Shown: piece after piece, positions 8,559 through 16,874 of the stretch
How the letters are laid out: each line of letters starts with the position of its first letter
How positions within the stretch are numbered: position 1 is the first letter of the stretch
Assembly: GCF_900129425.1 (NCBI RefSeq)
Contig: NZ_LT670817.1
Span: 8,894,001-8,958,000 of the forward strand
Direction: 5' to 3'
Length of the DNA stretch: 64,000 nucleotides
Origin: Bradyrhizobium erythrophlei
GTDB taxonomy: Bacteria > Pseudomonadota > Alphaproteobacteria > Rhizobiales > Xanthobacteraceae
Position numbers and translations under genes: made by a program
The notes under the pieces: model-generated
Told to the model about the DNA's origin: nothing
The model's input: only the letters and a program-made list of their open reading frames with translations
Database searches by the model: none

Positions 8559-9704
8559 CTAGCTGGAGGAGGACAATGCGCCGCTCGGGCCGACCACGAG
8601 ATCGTCGCGGTGGATCATTTCCGCCCGCCCGCTGATGCCCAGGATCGCCATCACATCAGGCGAGGAACGGCCCTTGATCTTCTCGGCGTCCTCGGCGTCA
8701 TAGGCGACGAGGCCGCGGCCGATCTCATGAGTGTCAGGCCCGCGCACCACCACCGCGTCGCCGCGGGCGAATTGGCCGTCGACCCGGATCACCCCCGCCG
8801 GCAACAGGCTCTTGCCCGCGCGCAACGCGCTCACCGCGCCGGCATCGATGGTCAGCGTGCCCCTCGGCTCCAGGGAACCCGCGATCCATCGCTTGCGCGC
8901 GGTCACGGGATTGGCCGGGGTCAGAAACCAGGTGCAGCGCCCGCCGTCTTGTATGGCCTGCAGCGGATGCTCGATCTTGCCGGACGCGATCAGCATATGC
9001 GTGCCTGCCGTGGTGGCGATCTTGGCCGCTTCGATCTTGGTGTGCATGCCGCCGCGCGACAATTCGGATTCCGCGGCGCCGGCCATGGCCTCGATATCGG
9101 CTGTGACCGACTCCACGATCGGAATCAGTTTTGCGTTCGGATTACTGCCCGGCGGCGCATCGTAGAGGCCGTCGATGTCCGACAGCAGGATCAGGAGGTC
9201 GGCACTCGCCATGGTGGCGACACGGGCGGCGAGGCGGTCGTTGTCGCCGTAGCGGATTTCGTTGGTGGCCACCGTGTCGTTTTCGTTGATGACCGGCACC
9301 GCGCGCCATTCCAGCAATTTGGCGATGGTCGAGCGTGCATTGAGGTAACGGCGGCGTTCCTCGGTATCCTGCAGGGTCACCAGAATCTGCCCGGCGCCGA
9401 TGCGGTGATGGCCCAGCACCTCCGACCAGATTCGCGCCAGCGCGATCTGTCCCACCGCCGCCGCGGCCTGGCTTTCCTCGAGTTTCAGGGGGCCGCGCGG
9501 CAGTTTGAGGCGGCTGCGGCCGAGCGCGATCGAGCCCGACGACACGATCAGCAGTTCGCGGCCCTCGCCATGCAGCCTGGCAAGGTCGGCGGCCAGCGCC
9601 GCGAGCCACGCCGCCCGGACTTCGCCCGCATCGGAGTCGATCAGCAGCGACGAGCCGACCTTGACGACGATGCGGCGGAATTTTTTCAGATTGGGGCGGG
9701 ACAT
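8559..9704 (-). CDS. proB: Glutamate 5-kinase ProB
   Basis: First step of proline synthesis: phosphorylates glutamate at the gamma carboxyl. An amino-acid-kinase domain (about residues 8-260) begins FRRIVVKVGSSLLID and contains SSGSIALGR, NENDTVATNEIRYGDND and the ADLLILLSDIDGLY motif. A C-terminal PUA domain (about 280-370) follows. The start is the ATG at 9702-9704 (MSRPNLKKFRRI), giving 381 residues; the frame stays open to 9812 but that would overlap obgE. The gap to obgE is about 35 bases, so obgE-proB-proA probably form one transcript. Feedback inhibition by proline is known for the family. Confidence 0.95.
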   Translation of the reverse strand: MSRPNLKKFRRIVVKVGSSLLIDSDAGEVRAAWLAALAADLARLHGEGRELLIVSSGSIALGRSRLKLPRGPLKLEESQAAAAVGQIALARIWSEVLGHHRIGAGQILVTLQDTEERRRYLNARSTIAKLLEWRAVPVINENDTVATNEIRYGDNDRLAARVATMASADLLILLSDIDGLYDAPPGSNPNAKLIPIVESVTADIEAMAGAAESELSRGGMHTKIEAAKIATTAGTHMLIASGKIEHPLQAIQDGGRCTWFLTPANPVTARKRWIAGSLEPRGTLTIDAGAVSALRAGKSLLPAGVIRVDGQFARGDAVVVRGPDTHEIGRGLVAYDAEDAEKIKGRSSPDVMAILGISGRAEMIHRDDLVVGPSGALSSSS

Positions 9705-9738
9705 GCAGTAAGACTTTGCAGCAAAGCTTCTCGGCAGG

Positions 9739-10788
9739 CTAGGTCGTTTGCGGCGCCCAGGGCTCGGCTTGCGCCACGCCCTTGGCCTTGATCGACACCG
9801 GCGCCTCGCCAATCACTTCGACGAGCGCCCGCAGCGCCTCTTTCACGCCCTCGCCTGACACGCCCGACATCAACAGCGGCGTTTTCTTCGCGGCGCGCTT
9901 CAGCCGGTCCTTCTGCTTCTTCAACTCGTCCGGCGTCACGGCGTCGATCTTGTTGAGAGCGACGAACTCGATCTTGTCGGCGAGCTGTCCCTCATAGGCT
10001 TCGAGTTCGGTCCGCACCGTCTTGTAGGCCTTGCCGGCGTGTTCGCAGGTCGCGTCCACCAAATGCAACAAGACACGGCAGCGCTCGACATGGCCGAGAA
10101 ACCGATCCCCCAGGCCTGCGCCTTCGTGCGCGCCCTCGATCAGGCCGGGAATATCCGCCAGCACGAATTCACGGCCATCGGCATTCACCACGCCGAGTTG
10201 CGGATGCAGCGTCGTGAACGGATAGTCGGCGATCTTCGGTTTCGCCGCGCTGACCACGGAGAGGAAAGTCGATTTGCCGGCATTGGGCAGGCCGACCAGG
10301 CCGGCATCCGCGATCAGCTTCAGCCGCAGCCAGATCCAGCGCTCCTCGCCCTCCTGGCCGGGATTGGCGTTGCGCGGGGCGCGGTTGGTGGACGATTTGA
10401 AATGCGCGTTGCCGAAGCCGCCATTGCCGCCTTCGGCGAGTACGAATTTTTCACCGAGCGCGGTGAAGTCGTGGAGCAGCGTTTCGCGGTCCTCGTCAAA
10501 TATTTGCGTGCCCACCGGCACCTTGAGCACAACAGGTTTGCCGTTGGCGCCATGGCGGTCCTTGCCCATGCCATTGGTGCCCTTCTGGGCCTTGAAGTGC
10601 TGCTGATAGCGATAGTCGATCAGGGTATTCAGTCCATCGACGACTTCGATGATGACATCGCCGCCGCGGCCGCCATTGCCGCCGGAGGGTCCGCCGAACT
10701 CGATATACTTCTCGCGGCGGAACGCCACGCAGCCGTTACCGCCGTCGCCGGAGCGGATATAGACTTTTGCCTCGTCCAGAAATTTCAT
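9739..10788 (-). CDS. obgE: GTPase ObgE/CgtA
   Basis: Essential GTPase that binds the 50S subunit and links ribosome assembly to growth control. The glycine-rich Obg domain (residues 1-158, with GGDGGNG, GGPSGGNGGRGGDV and ANPGQEGE) precedes the G domain. The G motifs are G1 GLPNAGKST, G3 DIPGLIEGAHEGAGLG and G4 NKID. Length is 349 residues, within the family range, with a short C-terminal tail. In many bacteria obgE lies directly after rplU and rpmA; here those two genes are at 32.2-33.1 kb, separated by the accessory region. Confidence 0.96.
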   Translation of the reverse strand: MKFLDEAKVYIRSGDGGNGCVAFRREKYIEFGGPSGGNGGRGGDVIIEVVDGLNTLIDYRYQQHFKAQKGTNGMGKDRHGANGKPVVLKVPVGTQIFDEDRETLLHDFTALGEKFVLAEGGNGGFGNAHFKSSTNRAPRNANPGQEGEERWIWLRLKLIADAGLVGLPNAGKSTFLSVVSAAKPKIADYPFTTLHPQLGVVNADGREFVLADIPGLIEGAHEGAGLGDRFLGHVERCRVLLHLVDATCEHAGKAYKTVRTELEAYEGQLADKIEFVALNKIDAVTPDELKKQKDRLKRAAKKTPLLMSGVSGEGVKEALRALVEVIGEAPVSIKAKGVAQAEPWAPQTT

Positions 10789-10894
10789 GGGGCATAGGTA
10801 AGCCAGAGGCGCCGACGCGGCAACCTCTGAGCTTGGTAAATATTGATAAAGTTCAATATTTTACGGCACTCACGGGCCTCCGCTAGGTGCAGCT

Positions 10895-11380
10895 CTATTG
10901 GGGCTGGGGGCGGCGGCGAATGAGAAACCTCTGCGATCCTTCCAGCACCAGCTCGCGGCGCTGGTTGAACACGGTCGAACGCAGGGCCACCACGCCGGTC
11001 AAACGGCCCGGCACCAACTCTGTCACCTCGAGCGCCGGATAGATCGTGTCGTCGGCAAACACGGGCCTTAGAAACCGGCTCGACTGTTCGAGGAAACCGA
11101 CCAGCGATTCCTCCACCATAAAGGGAAACAGCCCGGCTCCCGGCGCGGTGTGGATCAGCGTCTGGAATCCGTGGGCGAGCAGGTTCGGCATGCCGCGGGC
11201 GCGGCCGTATTCGACGTCGTAGTGCACCGGATGGGTATCGCCGCTCGCGCTCTGAAAGGCCGCGAATACCGCCGATGTCATGGTGCGGCTGGGAATGACA
11301 AAACGCTCGCCGAGCGCAAAATCCTCGAACCAGCGCTGTTGCGGCACCATGCGATGGCTTGCGGGATCGAACTCGGCCAT
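10895..11380 (-). CDS. MaoC family dehydratase
   Basis: A 161-residue hotdog-fold protein. The hydratase 2 motif is visible as SGDTHPVHYDVEYGRARG, where the Asp and His after the glycine are the expected catalytic pair, followed by LLAHGFQTL. Starts with MAEFDPASHRM at the ATG 11378-11380, which has an AGGAAA ribosome site; the frame remains open to 11449. Members act on enoyl-CoA thioesters, but the substrate is not predictable here. It lies upstream of obgE in the same direction, with about 105 bases between. Confidence 0.82.
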   Translation of the reverse strand: MAEFDPASHRMVPQQRWFEDFALGERFVIPSRTMTSAVFAAFQSASGDTHPVHYDVEYGRARGMPNLLAHGFQTLIHTAPGAGLFPFMVEESLVGFLEQSSRFLRPVFADDTIYPALEVTELVPGRLTGVVALRSTVFNQRRELVLEGSQRFLIRRRPQPQ

Positions 11381-11466
11381 GGCGGATTTCCTGCGGGACA
11401 TTTTCGCGAATGATGGAATATCGGTATCGCAGGGGTGCCGGTGCGGCAATCGATTCCGCTCAATTC

Positions 11467-11582
11467 GTCATGCCCGGCCTTGTGCCGGGCATCCACGTCT
11501 TTAAAACAGCGCGGCACAAAAGACGTGGATGGCCGGGACGTCTAGCGCGAAGACGCGCTTCGCGCTTTAGCCCGGCCATGAC
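11467..11582. repeat. Dispersed palindromic repeat (cgtcatgcccggc... family)
   Basis: A long imperfect inverted repeat between the divergent MaoC and DMT genes. The left arm (gtcatgcccggccttgtgcc, then gggcatccacgtctt) is matched by aagacgtggatggccgggac and a terminal cccggccatgac. An inner palindrome gcgcgaagacgcgcttcgcgc is present. This architecture is familiar from Bradyrhizobium intergenic regions; only one copy occurs in this window. Confidence 0.7.
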
Positions 11583-11609
11583 AAGCATGGTGCGAACCCG
11601 CGGTTTCAC

Positions 11610-12527
11610 ATGAGTCTGCTCGCAAAGATCTCCAGCACCGCCGACGAGCGCTCCGCGCGGCTGGCAGGCATCGGCCTGATGGTGCTGTCGGTGTTCATGT
11701 TCTCGTTCGGCGACGCCACGGGAAAGTTCATCGTCGCGACCTATTCGGTCGGGCAATTGCTGTTGTTGCGCGCCTGCGCGGCGCTGCTCGTGCTGTCGCC
11801 GATGATCTGGCGGAGCCGTGCCGAATTTGGCCGGCTCGAGCGCCCCTGGCTGCAGCTGCTGCGCGTGATCCTCTCGACGCTGGAGGTCGCGGCGTTCTTC
11901 CTCGCAACGGTGTATCTGCCGCTCGCCGACGTCATCACCTATTACCTGGCCTGCCCGATCTTCGTGACGGCGCTGTCGGCGATCGCGCTGCGCGAGCGCG
12001 TCGGCTGGCGGCGCTGGAGTGCGATCCTGATCGGATTCTGCGGCGTGCTGATCGCGTTGCGCCCGTCGTCGCAGACGGTGAGCTGGCCGGCCATGATCGC
12101 GCTCGGCGGCAGCATGTCCTTTGCGGTGCTGATGCTGATCACGCGCTCGCTGCGGGCGACGCCCGATATCGTGCTGGCATCGTCGCAATTCGCCGGGACC
12201 TTCGTCCTCGGCGCGCTGCTGTCTCCGTTCGGCTGGGTTCCACCTGGTCTCGGGAGCCTGGGTCTGTTCGCCGCGGCCGGCTGTATTTCGGTGTGCGCGC
12301 TGTTGTGCGTCAACCGCTCGCTCAAGCTCGCGCCGGCAAGCGTCGTGGTACCGTATCAGTACTCGATGATCGTCTGGGCCGTGATGTTCGGTTATGTGGT
12401 GTTCGGCGATATGCCACAAATGGCGACGATTTTGGGCGCGGCCATCATCATCGGCGCGGGCCTTTACATTTTCCTGCGCGAGCGAAAGCTCGGGCGCGGC
12501 GAGGAGGTCGTCAGTCCGCCGGTGTGA
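11610..12527 (+). CDS. DMT superfamily (EamA) permease
   Basis: A 305-residue protein with about ten hydrophobic helices arranged as two EamA repeats: the first from about residue 18 (GIGLMVLSVFMFSFGDATGK), the second from about 160 (MIALGGSMSFAVLMLITRSL). The C-terminal basic tail RERKLGRGEE is typical of the family. Members export amino acids, metabolites or drugs; no substrate can be assigned. It is transcribed away from the MaoC-obgE block and marks the last ordinary gene before the accessory region. Confidence 0.88.
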   Translation: MSLLAKISSTADERSARLAGIGLMVLSVFMFSFGDATGKFIVATYSVGQLLLLRACAALLVLSPMIWRSRAEFGRLERPWLQLLRVILSTLEVAAFFLATVYLPLADVITYYLACPIFVTALSAIALRERVGWRRWSAILIGFCGVLIALRPSSQTVSWPAMIALGGSMSFAVLMLITRSLRATPDIVLASSQFAGTFVLGALLSPFGWVPPGLGSLGLFAAAGCISVCALLCVNRSLKLAPASVVVPYQYSMIVWAVMFGYVVFGDMPQMATILGAAIIIGAGLYIFLRERKLGRGEEVVSPPV

Positions 12528-12604
12528 TCAGTGGCGTGAACCTGCAACGCAAAGTGGTCGACGAGCGCCCGCATTGGAGCGTGTTCCGGACTCAAAGTCG
12601 GCCG

Positions 12605-12738
12605 TTGCGCGCGCAGCGTATCCTCGAGCTGCCTGATCTGCTGCGACAGCGTGGGCTGGGAGACATGCAACGCCTCGCCGCGCGTGAAATTGCCTGATCG
12701 GCGATCGCGACGAGGTAGCGGGCGTGGCGCAGAAGCAT
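12605..12738 (-). pseudogene. cynR fragment (N-terminal 40 codons, frameshifted), junction copy 1
   Basis: Read on the minus strand the segment encodes MLLRHARYLVAIAD, then, after a one-base deletion, GNFTRGEALHVSQPTLSQQI and RQLEDTLRAQ. This is the helix-turn-helix region of a CynR-type LysR regulator; the intact gene at 16875-17756 encodes the same region in one frame. No effector domain follows. The fragment is divergent from cynT, which is the standard cynR/cynT layout, so the original regulator gene was lost here and only its 5' end remains. Confidence 0.85.
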
Positions 12739-12915
12739 AAGCAACGCCTATGGAGTCCGTAAGAACATAGTCTTGGAAATTATGTCGGCCGTGGCCCAAC
12801 TACCCAATCATCGAAAGATTGATGAGGGCCAAGCCATGAACGACCTTGTTGCTGGATTTTTGAAGTTCCGCGAGACGGGATACCAGGAACGGACCGAGCT
12901 GTTCCACCAGCTGGC
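12622..12915. repeat. cynR/cynT junction module, copy 1
   Basis: First of three related segments (the others are 17636-17931 and 19300-19539) that contain the 5' end of cynR, the divergent intergenic region and the 5' end of cynT. Shared markers are agaagcataagcaacgccta, cgtaagaacatagtcttgga and gatgagggccaagccatgaa. This copy keeps the functional cynT frame (gctggattttt without the extra A seen in copies 2 and 3) but has the one-base cynR deletion shared with copy 3. Confidence 0.9.
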
Positions 12916-13516
12916 GCATACGCAGTCGCCCGGGGCGCTGTTCATTGCCTGCTCGGACAGCCGCGTCGTACCCGAACTGGTGACCCAGCAAGAGCCGGGC
13001 GAGATGTTCGTCATCCGCAATGCCGGCAACATCGTGCCTGCCTATGGGCCGGAGCCGGGGGGCGTCTCGGCCACCGTGGAATATGCGGTGGCCGTGCTGG
13101 GCGTGCAGGATGTCGTGATCTGCGGCCATTCCGACTGCGGTGCCATGACGGCCATCGCCAAGGGAAAGGACCTCGGCCATCTGCCGGCGGTCTGCGACTG
13201 GCTGCACCATGCCGACGCCGCCAAGGCGATCAATGCGCGCCAGCATTTCCGGACTGAGCACGAAAAGCTCGACGCGCTGATCCGCGACAATGTTGTGGCG
13301 CAGCTCACCAACCTGCGTACCCATCCCTCCATCGCGCTGGCCCTGAGCCAGGGCAAGCTGCGGCTGCACGGCTGGGTCTACGACATCGAGACTGGGCAGA
13401 TCGATGCGCTCGAAGGCGCTACCGGCCGTTTCGTGTCGCTCGCGCAGTATCCCGACGCCTGCGCTGTGACGAGCGCCGGCGAGCACGCCCCGCGCGCCCT
13501 GTCCGGCCGTGCCTGA
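12836..13516 (+). CDS. cynT: Beta-class carbonic anhydrase CynT
   Basis: Interconverts CO2 and bicarbonate; next to cyanase its role is to restore the bicarbonate that cyanase consumes. The zinc site is complete: C39, D41 and R43 in ACSDSRV, and H98 and C101 in CGHSDCGAM. The start is the ATG at 12836-12838 (MNDLVAGFLKF), with gaggg upstream; the frame is open from 12773. At 226 residues it is full length. It is followed after 68 bases by the damaged cynS, and is divergent from a cynR remnant, so control by CynR must now come in trans from the intact copy at 16.9-17.8 kb. Confidence 0.93.
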   Translation: MNDLVAGFLKFRETGYQERTELFHQLAHTQSPGALFIACSDSRVVPELVTQQEPGEMFVIRNAGNIVPAYGPEPGGVSATVEYAVAVLGVQDVVICGHSDCGAMTAIAKGKDLGHLPAVCDWLHHADAAKAINARQHFRTEHEKLDALIRDNVVAQLTNLRTHPSIALALSQGKLRLHGWVYDIETGQIDALEGATGRFVSLAQYPDACAVTSAGEHAPRALSGRA

Positions 13517-13527
13517 ACTTGAACCTT

Positions 13528-13569
13528 AGTCTTCTCCAAGCAAACCGAAGTCTTCTCCAAGCAAACCGA
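13528..13569. repeat. Perfect 21-bp tandem duplication between cynT and cynS
   Basis: Two adjacent identical units (13528-13548 and 13549-13569), each agtcttctccaagcaaaccg plus a. They fill the cynT-cynS spacer just ahead of the gaaagga ribosome site of cynS. The duplication lengthens the spacer but does not touch either frame. Confidence 0.9.
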
Positions 13570-13584
13570 TGAAAGGATATTAAA

Positions 13585-14056
13585 ATGTTGCAGACCCAAG
13601 TGAACCAGAAAGCGCGGATGGAACTGGCCGAGCGGGCCGTTGCCATCAAGTTGCGCAAAGAACCTGTCATTCGAAAAGATTGCCGAAGGGACCGGCCTTA
13701 ACGTCGAGTTCGTCACCGCAGCCATTCTCGGGCAGCACCCCCTGCCGCCGGCGGCTGCCGCGAAGGTCGGCGAGCACCTTGATCTTGACCAGAGCGACAT
13801 CGCGCTTCTCGAGACCATGCCGGGGCGCGGCAGCCTGGGCGCCTCCATCCCGACCGATCCGACCATGTATCGCTTCTATGAGATAGCGCAGGTCTACGGC
13901 TCGACGCTGAAGGCACTGGTGCACGAGAACTTCGGCGACGGCATCCTCAGCGCCATCAATTTCCGAATGAGCATCGAAAAGGTCGAGGACCCGGACGGCG
14001 GACACCGCGCCGTGATCACGCTTAACAGCAAATATCTTCCGACCAAGCCCTGGTAG
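13585..14056 (+). pseudogene. cynS: Cyanase CynS, broken by a +1 frameshift
   Basis: Cyanase converts cyanate and bicarbonate to ammonia and CO2. The start ATG at 13585 (gaaaggatattaaa upstream) opens MLQTQVNQKARMELAERAVA and IKLRK, then near 13653-13660 the frame must shift by one base to continue as NLSFEKIAEGTGLNVEFVTA. From there the protein is complete to the classic end KYLPTKPW, with the catalytic Arg and Glu in RFYEIAQVYGS and the Ser in GILSAINF. An extra G after cgcaaa would explain the break. Either the gene is inactive or the base is a sequencing error; the catalytic half is otherwise undamaged. Confidence 0.9.
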
Positions 14057-14171
14057 CAGCGAGGGAGATCCGCACGCGGTCCCTCCAAACCAAGAGCGAC
14101 GCACCACGTCGGTGCAGGTGCGTGTAGTCGTCCGCTTCAAACCCGCCGAAAGCAACATCAAGGAAAGAGCC

Positions 14172-14993
14172 ATGATCCCAGCAAAACTTCGAAAATCAAT
14201 GAATCGCCGGACGTTTTTGAACGCGTCTGCAGCTGCCGCGGGCGCGATCGCAGTCAATAGCCAGTTGAGTGAGCGGGCAGTCGCGCAGTCTGTTGACGAG
14301 TCGCCGACATTTCGGCGTCCCAGGACCATTATTCCGGTGCCAACTCCTTCGCCAGAGTTTCAGCAAGTGGCGGCCGGGGTTCCCGATACCAAGATGACCC
14401 GTGAGGCGACCGGGTTACTGCGGGAATTCAGCACGCCGGTGTTGATCAACCATTCGCATCGCGTGTTCTTCTGGGCAAACGAGATGGGGCGCCAGACGGG
14501 ACAGAAGTTCGATGTGGAGCTTGTGTTCATCTGCGCGGCCTTCCACGATTTGGGTCTGCTCAGGAAGTTTAGTAGTGCCACTGACCGTTTCGAAGTCGAT
14601 AGTGCGAACGCGGTGCGTCAGTTTCTCGAGCATCATGGCGTGCCCAACGCCCGTATTCAGACCGCCTGGGACGCGATATCGCTTCACACCACGCCTGGCA
14701 TTGCAGCGTACAAGCCGTTGGAAGTGGAACTCCTATACAACGGCGTAGCCCTGGATTCACTCGGCGTTGGGTACGAAACCTTTCCCGTAGACGTTCGCAA
14801 CAGGGTGGTCAGCCAGTTTCCGCGAGTCAATTTCAAGCAGGAAATCGCGGAAGCGTTCTTTCATGGCTTTGAACACAAGCCCGAAACGACTGTGTATACC
14901 TGCAACGAAGACATCTGCTCTCATTTCATCCGCAACTACAAGCACAGCAACTTCTACGATCAGGTTCAGAACTCGCCGTTCCCAAACTCTTAG
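14172..14993 (+). CDS. Tat-exported HD-domain protein, cyanamide-hydratase-like
   Basis: 273 residues from the ATG at 14172 (aaggaaagagcc upstream). A twin-arginine signal, MNRRTFLNASAAAAGAIAVN (Arg12-Arg13), is followed by an HD domain with the metal-binding pattern H94/H96 (INHSHRVFF) and H125-D126 (CAAFHDLGLL), then downstream His in SLHTTPG. The layout resembles the HD superfamily branch that holds cyanamide hydratases, which turn cyanamide into urea. Its place directly after cynT-cynS supports a role in cyanate/cyanamide chemistry, but in the periplasm. The specific reaction is inference. Confidence 0.75.
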   Translation: MIPAKLRKSMNRRTFLNASAAAAGAIAVNSQLSERAVAQSVDESPTFRRPRTIIPVPTPSPEFQQVAAGVPDTKMTREATGLLREFSTPVLINHSHRVFFWANEMGRQTGQKFDVELVFICAAFHDLGLLRKFSSATDRFEVDSANAVRQFLEHHGVPNARIQTAWDAISLHTTPGIAAYKPLEVELLYNGVALDSLGVGYETFPVDVRNRVVSQFPRVNFKQEIAEAFFHGFEHKPETTVYTCNEDICSHFIRNYKHSNFYDQVQNSPFPNS

Positions 14994-15248
14994 CGTCCGC
15001 GACCGCGCGGTCATCGACCGCGGCTCCAAAAAAATAGCTTCTTGCCTGCCGGCAACACAATCCCGGCGCTGCAGAGTCGTGGCGTCGTGCTCATGGCCTG
15101 CCACAACGCGATCTGGGAAGTGACGTGAAAGCTATTGGCAAAGGACGTGAACCCCGTCGGCTCTCGCACGAGGTGGTCGCAGTCGATCGCTAAACTACGT
15201 GAACTCTACGCCTAACAACGATGGTTTAACTTCTTATGGAGAAATGCA

Positions 15249-15512
15249 ATGTCGAAACTTGGTATTGTAGGAGCGACGGCCCTGTCGCTCGCGTTAGCAG
15301 TTACAACCCCGGCCTTGGCCGTGGGGCTCTACGGCGGCGTCAGCGGCGGTGCGGTGCACGTCGCCAACAACGGGCTCCGCAGTGCTCGAGCAAGCATCGG
15401 CTCCGGGGTATCGAGCGCTGATGCTGCCTATTGCCGCCAGCGTTGGGCGTCTTACGACCCGGCGTCCGGGAAGTATATGGGCGACGCTGGTAACTGGCGT
15501 CCTTGCCCATAA
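15249..15512 (+). CDS. Small secreted protein, BA14K-like
   Basis: 87 residues with a clear signal peptide (LGIVGATALSLALAVTTPALA) and a C-terminal motif YCRQRWASYDPASGKYMG ending WRPCP. The spaced cysteines and the SYDP..GKYxG core match the BA14K family of small rhizobial/Brucella surface proteins. The ribosome site is tggagaaatgca. A rho-independent terminator follows directly. It is monocistronic; function is unknown beyond export. Confidence 0.78.
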   Translation: MSKLGIVGATALSLALAVTTPALAVGLYGGVSGGAVHVANNGLRSARASIGSGVSSADAAYCRQRWASYDPASGKYMGDAGNWRPCP

Positions 15513-15516
15513 AAGC

Positions 15517-15548
15517 AAGAAAGAGCAGTTCAAGCTGCTCTTTTCTTG
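15517..15548 (+). terminator. Rho-independent terminator after the BA14K-like gene
   Basis: Stem aagagcag (15521-15528), loop ttcaag, stem ctgctctt (15535-15542), followed by ttctt. It starts a few bases after the stop codon at 15510-15512. Confidence 0.85.
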
Positions 15549-15763
15549 TCATCGTCGGCCATATCGTGGTTCCGACCGCGCTTCTGATCGAAACGGATTA
15601 CTCGCCCCCGGTGGGGCTGCAACTTGCGATCTGTCTGCCGCTGACGGTGGTCTTGTCGCTGGCATTGCTGCAACCGGTGAAAGGCGCAGTCGTCGGGCTG
15701 CAATGGGCGCTGCGCATGCACGGCTTTGACGACAATGCACCTGAGGGCATTCCGCCGGCGTGA
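15540..15763 (+). pseudogene. DUF983 family protein, C-terminal remnant
   Basis: The frame carries FLVIVGHIVVPTALLIETDY, LPLTVVLSLALLQPVKGAVV and GLQWALRMHGFD, which match the second half of DUF983 membrane proteins. The usual N-terminal zinc-ribbon-like cysteine half is missing; upstream sequence is the terminator of the previous gene. An ATG at 15503 opens the frame only through that terminator, so expression is unlikely. Best read as a remnant left by a rearrangement. Confidence 0.75.
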
Positions 15764-15808
15764 CTTCGCGTTGCCGGCAAATTTGGACGAAGACAGAGGA
15801 GGATTGAC

Positions 15809-16792
15809 ATGTTCGGAGAGATTTCACGGCGGAGCATCATGGCCTTAGGGGCAAGCGCCGGTATCGGACTCGGTCTCGGGTCCATCAGCACATCCGCTCT
15901 GGCAAGAGCCGCCAAGCTCCACGTGCAGGCACCCTATTGGTATCGCTTCAATGTCGGCGAAGCGGAGATCACGGTCGTGTCCGATGGCTGGCAGATGCTC
16001 GGAGATCCGTCAAATTCATTTCTCGGGGTGCCAAAAGACGAGGTGCGCAAAGAGCTGACGGACAACTTCATGAACCCGTCGGATATGAATATCGAGCTCA
16101 ACTCCTTCGTCGTTAACAGCAACGGCAAGATGGTTCTGTTCGACACCGGGCTCGGAACTTCAAAAATGTTCGGACCCAAGGGCGGGTTGCTTGCAAAAAG
16201 CCTCTCGGATGCCGGGATCAAGCGCGAGGACATCGACGCCGTTGTCATCTCGCACGGTCATATCGACCACATCGGCGGCATCGTCGATGAGAGCGGTGCT
16301 CTGATGTATCCGAATGCGCAAGTTTACATGAGCCAAGCCGATTTTGATTACTGGACTGACGAACGACAGATGGACTCGCCTTGGAAGAAGGCGTTCATCA
16401 TCCACGCGAGAAAGAACCTACTGCCGGTTAGGGATCGACTGATATTTTTCAAGGATGAGCAGGAATTTCTGCCGGGCATCACGGCAATCGCGGCGCCAGG
16501 CCACACGCTCGGGCACACCATGTTCAACGTGGAGTCGAATGGTCAGTCGTTCTTCTTCGTCGGCGACGTCTCGCATCATTCCGTGCTGCTGATCGAGAAT
16601 CCACGCATGGAATTTCTCTATGACACGGATGCCAGGCAGGCGGTCAAGACGCGGCTCAAAATGCTCTCGTTCCTCGCTGAAAACCGAATTCCAATATTGG
16701 CCTATCATTTCGCGTGGCCAGGGTACGGTCACTTCGTGAAGCAGGGCGAAGGATTTCGTTATCTGCCCGCGCCCATGAACATGAACCTTTAG
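15809..16792 (+). CDS. Tat-exported MBL-fold metallo-hydrolase
   Basis: 327 residues. The N-terminus EISRRSIMALGASAGIGLGL is a Tat signal (Arg7-Arg8). The metallo-beta-lactamase metal site is H149, H151, D153 and H154 in SHGHIDHIGG, with further ligands in APGHTLGHTM and FVGDVSHHS, and a late His in AYHFAWPGYGH. Such periplasmic MBL proteins include lactonases and other esterases; the substrate is unknown. The ribosome site is acagaggaggattgac. The gene converges on cynR. Confidence 0.85.
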   Translation: MFGEISRRSIMALGASAGIGLGLGSISTSALARAAKLHVQAPYWYRFNVGEAEITVVSDGWQMLGDPSNSFLGVPKDEVRKELTDNFMNPSDMNIELNSFVVNSNGKMVLFDTGLGTSKMFGPKGGLLAKSLSDAGIKREDIDAVVISHGHIDHIGGIVDESGALMYPNAQVYMSQADFDYWTDERQMDSPWKKAFIIHARKNLLPVRDRLIFFKDEQEFLPGITAIAAPGHTLGHTMFNVESNGQSFFFVGDVSHHSVLLIENPRMEFLYDTDARQAVKTRLKMLSFLAENRIPILAYHFAWPGYGHFVKQGEGFRYLPAPMNMNL

Positions 16793-16874
16793 TGGGATGT
16801 ACGCGCCGGGAGCGGTGGTGATTTCCCATTCTGATGAGACGGGCTCAGCCGACCCACGATGTGCGAGGAGGGTG

